Shown here: positions 52,769-61,400 of the stretch, piece by piece
How the letters are laid out: every line of letters begins with the position of its first letter
How positions within the stretch are numbered: position 1 is the first letter of the stretch
Assembly: GCA_963763485.1 (NCBI GenBank)
Contig: CAVXOW010000008.1
Coordinates: 248,001 to 312,000, forward strand
Reading direction: 5' to 3'
Length of the DNA stretch: 64,000 bases
Source of the DNA: CAWCKS01 sp963763485
GTDB taxonomy: Bacteria; Pseudomonadota; Alphaproteobacteria; Rhizobiales; Xanthobacteraceae
The notes under the pieces: generated by a model
What the model was told of the DNA's origin: nothing
Database searches by the model: none
What the model saw: the letters and a program-made list of their open reading frames with translations, nothing else
Program-made: the position numbers and the translations under genes

Positions 52769-54997
52769 TCATTTCGTGGTGAGTGCGAAAGCCCCGTCCC
52801 AGTCATCCGGCGGCGGATTCTTCTGAAACTCGCGGATGCGTTCCTCGTAAATGTCGAAAAGCAATTCCAGCGTGTTGGCTTCATCGCTGGCGCGGCCACG
52901 TTCGATCAATGCCAGCGCCTCCTCCCAGTTGCGCGAACGATAGTTCGCCAGCATCTCGATCATCTGGTTGCGCAGGGCCTGGAAGCGCGCCGACTGCGCC
53001 ATCTCCTCGCGGCCCATGATGGCGTAGATCACCTCCGGATCCTTCTTGCCCTTCACCATGATGAAGTCGATCTCGAGGATGGCATATTTGTCCTTCACCG
53101 CCATTGCGGTGGTCGAGCCAGCGATGATCGGGAATCCGTAGTTCTTTGACTGGCCTTCAAGACGCGAGGCCAGATTGACGCTGTCGCCGAACACCGAATA
53201 GTCGAAGCGCAGGTCGGACCCCATGTTGCCGACCACGCACAGGCCGGTGTTGAGGCCGACACCGATGTTGAGGGGCAGCGCCGGCACACCGGCAGCTTCC
53301 GCCTCCTCGGCGCGCGCCCTGTTGAGCTGCTCGATCTCGCCGATCATGTCGATCGCCGCCTCCACCGCGTTGACGGCGTGGTCGGCATCATCGAGCGGCG
53401 CATTCCAGAACGCCAAGATGGCGTCACCCATATACTTGTCGATCGTGCCCTTGCGCTTGAGGATCGCGTTGGTGAGCGGGGTGAGAAAGCAATTCATCAG
53501 GCCGGTCAGGCCCTGCGGGTCGCTTTTGTAGAACTCGGAGATCGTGGTGAAGCCACGCATGTCCGAGAACATGAAGGTCATGGTGCGCTGCTCGCCGCCG
53601 AGCACGAGTTTTTCCGGTGATTGCGCGAGCTGCGCCACCAGCGCCGGCGACAGATACTGGCTGAAGGCCGAGCGGATCTGCCGGCGCTGCGACTGCTCGC
53701 GGAAATAGCTTGAAAATACCAGCGTGAGATAGATCGCGGCGCTGGACATCAACGGATAGGTCGCATCGATCAAGATGCGCTGGCTGGCGTAAAAGTACCA
53801 CGAAGTGCCGACCAGCACCGCGAGGATCGCGGTGCCGAACAGCGTGAGGACCACCGGGCTGAACAGCGGCGCGACCGCGATGATGATCAGGCCGAGCAGC
53901 ATGGCCGCGATCAACTCGGCGCCGATGCCCCAGGCCGGCTCCGACAGCACGCTCCTGGTCAAGATGCTCTCGAGAATCTGGGCGTGGATTTCGACGCCGG
54001 GCATCACTGGGTCGAGCGGCGTGGTCTTGACGTCCTGCAACCCGACGGCGGAGGTGCCGATCAGCACGATGTGCCCTTCGATGCTGTCCTTCGACACCAG
54101 TCCATCCAGCAAGTCGGCCGCCGACACGTAGATCGTCCGATCATGCGGCGCGAAATGCACCCAGAGCTGGCCGTTGCGGTCGGTCGGCACATCGAAGCCG
54201 CGCACACCGACGCTCTTGACGCCGGCCTTGTCGGTCTTGACCAGAACCGTGTCCGTCTTGCTCGCGATGCGCAGCAGCTCGAACGAGAGCGACGGCATGG
54301 TGATGTCCTGCGCCTGCATGATCAGGGGCACGCGACGCACGATGCCGTCATGCTCGGTCTTGATGGTGAGCACGCCAAACCCCGCGGCGACCTGCTCCAG
54401 GGTGCGGATGTTGCGCGACAGGCCGGGAAACTGGACAAGCAGCGATTGCGGCTCGCCGCCCAGCATCGCAAGCGGGGTGACCGGCAACGAGGTATCGAGA
54501 TTGGGGACACGGCTGGGCAAGCCGGTTTCGCCAAGCACGACGCGGTTCTTCTGGATCGCTTCGGCGAGGACCTGGTCGTTGCTCGGCAGCTCACGCAACT
54601 TGTCGCGGGTCACGTCGTCCAGATCACGGACTGTTGCGGCAATAATCCCGGGGGACATGCGATCAGGCTCGAGGAACAGGATATCGAAGCCAATCGCGAC
54701 GGCCCCGAGCCGGCTCAGCTCGTTGACCATGTCGGCGACGCGGGTGCGCGGCCACGGCCACTGGCCGTATTTGGCGAGACTCTGCTCGTCGAGATCGACG
54801 ATCCTGACCGGTCGCGCCGTCTTCTTGCGCGGATCGATCAGCTGGAATGTATCGAAGGTGCGGGCCCGCAACTCTTCGATCGGGCGGGGATCGGCGACCC
54901 GCAGCGCGGCAAGGCCGATCAGCAGGAACAGACAAAGCACCCGCGCAAAGCCGAATCGTCGCGCGAACCTCCTTACCCGCCGCCAGACCCAATTCAT
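52769..54997 (-). CDS. CHASE2-domain adenylate/guanylate cyclase
   Basis: The 742-residue protein has an N-terminal membrane helix, a CHASE2 sensor domain outside the membrane (residues 30-340; GQWPWPRTRVADMVNELSRL, VLIGTSAVGLQDVKTTPLD), three membrane helices (residues 350-430) and a class III cyclase domain. Catalytic features are the metal Asp in FMFSDMRGFTTISE, KYMGDAILAFWNAP, and DYSVFGDSVNLASRLEG with the transition-state Asn/Arg. The substrate-pocket Lys (DKYMGD) is the ATP-type. Start taken at MNWVW (54997); 55009 or 55093 are possible. It lies 181 bp after the HlyD gene of the type I secretion set. Confidence 0.9.
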   Translation of the reverse strand: MNWVWRRVRRFARRFGFARVLCLFLLIGLAALRVADPRPIEELRARTFDTFQLIDPRKKTARPVRIVDLDEQSLAKYGQWPWPRTRVADMVNELSRLGAVAIGFDILFLEPDRMSPGIIAATVRDLDDVTRDKLRELPSNDQVLAEAIQKNRVVLGETGLPSRVPNLDTSLPVTPLAMLGGEPQSLLVQFPGLSRNIRTLEQVAAGFGVLTIKTEHDGIVRRVPLIMQAQDITMPSLSFELLRIASKTDTVLVKTDKAGVKSVGVRGFDVPTDRNGQLWVHFAPHDRTIYVSAADLLDGLVSKDSIEGHIVLIGTSAVGLQDVKTTPLDPVMPGVEIHAQILESILTRSVLSEPAWGIGAELIAAMLLGLIIIAVAPLFSPVVLTLFGTAILAVLVGTSWYFYASQRILIDATYPLMSSAAIYLTLVFSSYFREQSQRRQIRSAFSQYLSPALVAQLAQSPEKLVLGGEQRTMTFMFSDMRGFTTISEFYKSDPQGLTGLMNCFLTPLTNAILKRKGTIDKYMGDAILAFWNAPLDDADHAVNAVEAAIDMIGEIEQLNRARAEEAEAAGVPALPLNIGVGLNTGLCVVGNMGSDLRFDYSVFGDSVNLASRLEGQSKNYGFPIIAGSTTAMAVKDKYAILEIDFIMVKGKKDPEVIYAIMGREEMAQSARFQALRNQMIEMLANYRSRNWEEALALIERGRASDEANTLELLFDIYEERIREFQKNPPPDDWDGAFALTTK

Positions 54998-55178
54998 ATC
55001 CCTGCCCATCACCCAGCGGCCGAGCATATCTTCGCCGCTCGTCCCCGCGGATGCAGGGACCCAGTCTTTGCCATGCGACCACCGTCGCCGCACGCGGCCA
55101 TTTTCACTCTAGCTGGTTTTCCGCTTTCGCGGGAATGAGCGGGAAATTATCCGCCGCTCCTTGAGTCCCGAAAGCAGC

Positions 55179-56495
55179 TTACTTCTCGCGGAAGGCGCGC
55201 ATCAACTGGTCCTGCAGCGGTTTGACCAGGTAGGACATCATGGTGCGATCGCCGGTCTGCACGAAGGCTTCCACCGGCATGCCGGGGATCAGGCGGACGT
55301 CGCCGAGCCGCGCCACCTCTTCCGGCGGCAGCGCGACGCGTATGGTGTAATAGGACTGTCCCGTGCGCTGGTCGGTTGTGGTGTCCGCCGACACCCGGCT
55401 GACGATGCCGTTGAGCTCGGGCGTGGTGCGCTGGTTGAAGGCGGAAAACCGCAACACGGTTCTTTGCCCGATCTGCAGCTGATCGATGTCCTGCGGATTG
55501 ACGCGCGCCTCGACCGACAGATTGTCGGCCTGCGGCACGACCAGCATGATGGCGTCGCCTGCGGTGATCACGCCACCGATCGTGTGCACGGTCGACTGCA
55601 TGACCATGCCGTCCTGGGGCGAGCGGATATCGACACGGCGCAGTTGGTCTTCGGCGGTAACCTTGCGCTCGACGAACTCGCCGATCTTGTCGTTGGTCTC
55701 GCGCAGGTCCTTCGACACCTCGGTGCTCAAATCCTTGTCGACCTGGATGATCTGCAGCTCGGTCTCGGTGATCTTGCCCTTGGTCTGCGCCGACGCCGCG
55801 AGCAACTGGCCGCGGTCACCGTCGAGCCGCGCCGCGTCGCGCTCAAGCTGGGTGACGCGCGACAGCTGCACCAGTTTCTTCTCGTAGAGTTCGCGGACGC
55901 CGAGGAGTTCCTTCTGGATCAGGTTGATCTCCTCGCTCTTGGCCTTCTCCTGCGCCCAGAGCCCGGCGAGCTCTTCCTGCAACTGCGCAATGCGCTGCTT
56001 GAGCTGCGCCTTCTGGCCGACGCGGGCGGAGCTGCGGTCCTCGAACAGTTTCGTCTCATTAGCTACGACGGCCTTGACGTCGGCATCGGTCGTGGCGCCG
56101 TCGAGCAGGGCCTGCGGAAAGCGAATCGACTGATCGCCACGCTGCTCCGCCTCGAGCCGGGCCTGTCGCGCGTAAAGCCCGTTCAAACCCTTGGTCACGA
56201 TGGCAAGGCTCGCGCGGGTTACCGTGTCGTCGAGCCGGACCAGCACGTCGCCGGCCTTCACGGCATCACCGTCGTGAACCCTGAGCTCGCCGACAACGCC
56301 GCCGGTCGGGTGCTGCACCTTCTTGACACTGGAATCGACCACGATCGAGCCTTGCGCGATCAGCGCGCCGGAGATCTTCGCGGTCGAGGCCCAGCCGCCC
56401 AACCCGCCGGCGAGCACCAGCACGACGGCAAGGCCAAGGACGAGATGGAAGCGGATCGACTGTCTTGCGGGCGACAAACTATCAGGACCGGTCAT
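55179..56495 (-). CDS. HlyD-family type I secretion periplasmic adaptor
   Basis: The 438-residue protein has one N-terminal membrane helix (residues 16-38), a lipoyl half-motif (VVGELRVHDGDAVKAGDVLVRLDD), a long coiled-coil (residues 95-270) and the second half (RSPQDGMVMQSTVHTIGGVI). It ends with the HlyD/PrtE signature GMPVEAFVQTGDRTMMSYLVKPL. It joins the ABC exporter to an outer-membrane TolC not in the window. Its start overlaps the ABC gene's stop (ATGA). Confidence 0.93.
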   Translation of the reverse strand: MTGPDSLSPARQSIRFHLVLGLAVVLVLAGGLGGWASTAKISGALIAQGSIVVDSSVKKVQHPTGGVVGELRVHDGDAVKAGDVLVRLDDTVTRASLAIVTKGLNGLYARQARLEAEQRGDQSIRFPQALLDGATTDADVKAVVANETKLFEDRSSARVGQKAQLKQRIAQLQEELAGLWAQEKAKSEEINLIQKELLGVRELYEKKLVQLSRVTQLERDAARLDGDRGQLLAASAQTKGKITETELQIIQVDKDLSTEVSKDLRETNDKIGEFVERKVTAEDQLRRVDIRSPQDGMVMQSTVHTIGGVITAGDAIMLVVPQADNLSVEARVNPQDIDQLQIGQRTVLRFSAFNQRTTPELNGIVSRVSADTTTDQRTGQSYYTIRVALPPEEVARLGDVRLIPGMPVEAFVQTGDRTMMSYLVKPLQDQLMRAFREK

Positions 56496-58283
56496 GTCTT
56501 GTCTGACCCTCCCTCCGAGACGATCTTGATCGCCGGCGCCGGCTGGGAGCGCTGCAGGACCTGCCCGAGCACTTCTTCCTTCGCGCCGAAGGCCTGCAGA
56601 CGACCGTCCTTCATCATCAACACCTTATCGACGCCTTCGATGCCAACCGGCCGATGAGCCACGACGACGACGACGCCGCCGCGGGCGCGAACCGACTGCA
56701 CCGCGCGCGTCAGCGCGACGTCGCCTTCAGCATCGAGATTGGAGTTCGGCTCGTCCAGCACCACCAGAAATGGCGAGCCATAAAGCGCGCGCGCCAGAGC
56801 GATGCGCTGGGCTTGCCCCGCCGACAGCACGCTGCCCTGCTCGCCGATCTGGGTGTCGTAGCCCTCCGGCATCTTGATGACCATCTCGTGCACACCGGCT
56901 TCGGTGGCAGCCGCGATGATGTCAGCGTCATCTGCATCAGGATCGAATCGCGCGATGTTTTGCGCGATCGAGCCGGCCAGCAATTCGACGTCCTGCGGTA
57001 GGTACCCGATATGGCGGCCAAGCGCCTCCGGCGCCCATTGATCAAGCGCCGCACCGTCAAGGCGAACCTTGCCGCGCGCCGGCTTCCAGACCCCGACCAG
57101 GCCGCGCACCAGCGACGACTTGCCCGATCCGCTCGGCCCGATGATCCCGACGCCGTGGCCCGCCTCGAGCACAAACGCCACGTCCTGCACCACGATCTTC
57201 TGCTGGCCGGGCGGCGCGATGGCCAGCATCTCGACCTGCAGCCCTTTCGATGGCGGATCGAGCTGGGTGACCTGGGCCTGTGCAGGCACCACCACGAACA
57301 TCCTATTGAGCCGCTGCCAGCTCTGCCGCGCGCTGATAAAATTCTTCCAGTGCGCAATCGCAAGATCGACCGGCGCCAGCGCCCGTGCGCTTAGGATTGA
57401 GCTTGCGATGATGATGCCGCCGGTTGCCTGCTGGTTGATCACCAGCCAGGCGCCGACCGCCAGCACCGCCGATTGCAGCATCATGCGCATCACCTTGGCG
57501 ACCGCGCCGATGCCGCCGGCAACGTCGGCGGCGCGTTGCTGGCTCGCCAGAAATTCGGCGTTCGCCGTACTCCAGCGCGCGCCGAGCCGCTGCGCCATGC
57601 CCATCGCGACGAGGGCCTCGGCGTTGCGGCGGCTCGCGACGGCGAGATCGCTGCGGCGCGCCGCAAGCCGGGTCGCCTCCTTGGCCGGGTCGCGGGTCAG
57701 CAACTCCGTCAGAACCGTCAGCGCGACGAGAAGAATTGCGCCGATCAGCGCTGTAAGTCCGATCAGGACATGGAACGCGAAGCAGATGCCGAGATAGAGC
57801 GGCAGCCAGGGCAGATCGAACAGCGCCGATCGGACCCATGCTGGCGAGAAAGCTGCGCACCGCATCGAGGTCACGGATCGGCTGCAGACCCTCGTTGCGG
57901 CTGCCGACCATCAACGGCAGCTGGACGACGGCGCGATAGACGCGCGCGTTCAGGGCTTCGTCCAGGCTCAGGCCGATGCGTGCCAGGATACGGCTGCGGA
58001 TCAGGTCGAGCACGCCCTGCGCGATGTAAAGGCCGCCAGCGAGGATGACGAGCCCGACCAGCGTCGCCACGCTGCGGCTTGGCAGCACACGATCATAGAC
58101 CTCCAGCATGAAGATCGAGCCGGTCAGGTACAGCAGGTTGATCATGAAGCTGATGAACCCGACGCCGACGAAGGCGTGACGGCACGCCTTCAGCGCGGAG
58201 CCGAGGTCCGACTGCTGGGACGGGGCTATCGACGTGATCCGGGGAAGCTGCATGATCCGGGGAAGCTGCATGGCTGCTATCAT
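56492..58283 (-). pseudogene. Type I secretion ABC transporter (PrtD-like), frameshifted
   Basis: The first frame gives VGVGFISFMINLLYLTGSIF, MLEVYDRVLPSRS and RDLDAVRSFLASMGP. An extra A near 57831 (CCGATCGG) shifts to SALFDLPWLPLYLGICFAFH, which runs through the second half of the membrane domain and the nucleotide-binding domain with Walker A IGPSGSGKSSLVRG, signature LSAGQAQRIALARAL and Walker B LVVLDEPNSNLDAEG. All motifs are intact; restored length is about 590 residues. The start may be any of three Met codons (58283, 58271, 58253) because of an 18-bp tandem duplication there. Confidence 0.88.
58235..58270. repeat. Perfect 18-bp tandem duplication at the ABC gene start
   Basis: TGATCCGGGGAAGCTGCA occurs twice in a row, duplicating the codons for MQLPRI at the N-terminus of the ABC exporter. 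It makes the start codon uncertain. Confidence 0.9.
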
Positions 58284-58430
58284 GCCACAATTCGGGCTGC
58301 GTGTGACAGCTCGCTGGCCACTCGGTTAACCGGCGCGGCCCATTCTTGATGAGGTGCGGTCTTCGCGGACCATTGGCGTGCGCTTTGGCCCAGAGCCGAA
58401 GGCGGCTCAAATCCCCTGGATTCTGCCGCT

Positions 58431-61400
58431 TCAAGCGTGAACGATGAAGTCGCTCATGTGAAGGTTGTTCGGTGCGATGTTCTTGACGAGAATCGTGTCA
58501 GTGCCGTGCGGCGTCTGATCCAGATCGATCAGAGTATCGTTTCCGACCTGCGTTGCGTGCGCGACGAGACCATTACCGCCATTGAGCCAGGAAGCAAGAT
58601 TGTCCGCCGTCACCCCGCTGATCTGAGTGATATCGACCTTATCGGCACCGGATTGGAAATCGACGATGGTCTGCTGGCCGATGTGAGCATTGAACACAAA
58701 TGTGTCGTTACCGCCGCCGCCGATCATGACATCGACACCGTGATTGGCTGTCAGCGTGTCGTTGCCGGCACTGCCGACCATGACCGAGACGGTCTGGGTC
58801 ACCTGTCCACCGGGATGACCGTCGTCAACCGTGATGTCGTAGGACTGGACGAGTGGCGCGCCGGTCGTGATGGCGTTGATCTCAGTGGTTGCCAATGAAA
58901 AGTGCCATGCCACCGAGCCGGCATTGTTCAACTCCGAAACAGGATCAAGTGTGAAGCTGCCCTTATAACCTGCGGCCTCCGGCTGGAACGAGGCCGTATG
59001 CGCAGTGTCATCGGGATCAGCGAATGAAACCGTGCCGCTGGCGATCGGCGCATTCGTCACGGCACCCGAAGTGACCTGGAAGACGTCGACACCGGCAATT
59101 CCGGTGTTGCCGGTCGTGCTGTCCAGGTTGAGCATCGAGGTCTGATTGCCGGAGCCCGCCAGTTCGAAATAATGCGCAGGGTTGCCGTCGCCCGCGGAAT
59201 AGCCGACACGCGCGATCGATCCGCCCAATCCATTGTGTCCGCCGCTGGCGTCGCCGGTCGTCCAGTCGATCAACTCGTAACGAAACACGATGTCGAAGTC
59301 GCCGTTGCCGAGCCCGATCAACTGGAGCTGGAAAGCATCAACCGGATTCGTGTGCGTGCCGTAATAGCCAACATCATCCCAGGTCACGGTCAGGACGTGA
59401 TTGGTGGCATCGAGGCTGTAATAGACGAGATTCGACCCGGTCGAATTGCCGCCGGGCGATGGTGAGACGGCGCCACCACGCGTATCCACGTCAGCCCAGA
59501 ACGGCGCGATGATCGGATTGCTGCCTGCGGTGATTGTGTCCGGCGTGTAGGTGCCGTTCGGCCCGGTGAAGGTGATGTTGCCGTTATTGTTGACGTAGAT
59601 GTTCGTATAGGTGTGGCCGAAGAAATTCAGCCCGGAAGCACCGAACACGGTCGCAATGTCGAGCGACTGACTGGAGCCATCGTCGTTTCGGGCGATCGGG
59701 GTGCCGAAGCCGCTGGTGCCGCCGAGCCCATTAACGAGATCGTGGCTATCGGTGAGATAGGTTGCCGCGGCCGCGGTGAGAAGACCGGCAGGAACCGACC
59801 CGGTCGCCGTCGTCCCGGTGATCTGAGGCGGATCGTTGACCGTGACGCGCGCGGTCGTCGTTGCACTCGGGCCGACGTCCCCTTCAAAATCCCGCACCGC
59901 TGCCGTCACCGTTAGCGTGAAATCGACAGTGCTGTTCGGCGTGATGGTGAGGCTCGGCAAATTCCAGGTGTGGACATCAACCGACGTCTGGCCGGTCGCT
60001 GCGGTGAAGCTGTGGCCATGACCGTCGCTCAGCGTATCGCCGATCGGAATGGCGCCGATAACCAGCGATGCCAGCGAGTCACCGGCTTCGTCGCCCGAAG
60101 CACCGACGTGAAGCGCGATCGGCGAGCCCACGACACCCGTCGCCGACGAAGCAGAAATCGACGGCACCTCGGGAGTGACCGTCACGTGCTCGGATGCCGT
60201 CGTGCTGCTGGTATTGCCGTCGGCATCCTTCGCAGTCGCCGTCACCTGAAGCGTGAAATTGGCTTCGTCGCCGCCCTGCGCGTTTTCCGTATCGATTGTC
60301 AGGCCCGTCAACGTCCAGCCGAGCACATTGACCGACGTCGTCGCGTTTGTCGCTGTGAAACTGTGGCCATGCCCATCGCTAAGCACGGCGCCAACCGGGA
60401 TCGCGCTTATGACCAGCGACTGAAGACTATTGCCGTCACCCGGCAGTCCATTGGCCGACGCCGAGATAGCGAGCGCGATCGGTCCATCTTCAATTCCACT
60501 GACCGGCGCCGTCGTCACAGTCGGCGCCGTCGGGTTGACGGTGACCTGCTCGGTGGCGGTCGCGGCCGTGCTGATGTCGCCGTTGGCGTCCTTCTCGGTC
60601 GCGGTGACCGTCAGCGTGAAGTTGACGTCGCTGCTCGGCGTGATCGTGAGCGTCGACAGATGCCAGCCCACCACACTGATCGGCGTCGACCCGTCGCTGA
60701 CCATGCTATGGCCATTGCCATCGCTCAGCACCGCACCAGACGGCGCTCCGCTGATCGTCAGTGTGTTGAGCGTATTGGCGTCGCCGGCATGGCTGGTGAT
60801 GGTGGCGGCAAGGGTGCCCAGCGCAATCGGCGTGCCTTCAACCCCAGGCGTCGCCGCCGCCCACGTCACCGTCGGAGCCGTCGGGTTGACGGTCACTTGC
60901 TCGGTGGCGGTCGCGGCCGTGCTGGTTTCGCCGTTGGCGTCCTTCTCGGTCGCCGTCGCGGTCAGCGTGAAGTTGCCGTCGCCGGTCGGCGTGATCGTCA
61001 GCGTCGACAGATGCCAGCCCACCACGCTGATCGGCGTCGACCCATCGCTGATTACGCTATGGCCATTGCCATCGCTCAGCACCGCACCAGACGGCGCCCC
61101 GCTGATCGTCAGTGTGTTGAGCGTGTTGGCGTCGCCGGCGTGGCTTGTGATGGTGGCGGCAAGGGTGCCCAGCGCAATCGCCGTGCCTTCAACCCCGGGC
61201 GTCGCCGCCGCCCACGTCACCGTCGGAGCCGTCGGGCCGACGGCGACCTGCTCGGTAGCGGTCGCGGCCGTGCTGATGTCGCCGTTGGCGTCCTTCTCGG
61301 TCGCGGTCGCCGTCAGCGTGAAGTCGACCGCGCTGGTCGGCGTGATCGTCAGCGTCGACAGATGCCAGCCCACCACGCTGATCGGCGTCGATCCATCGCT

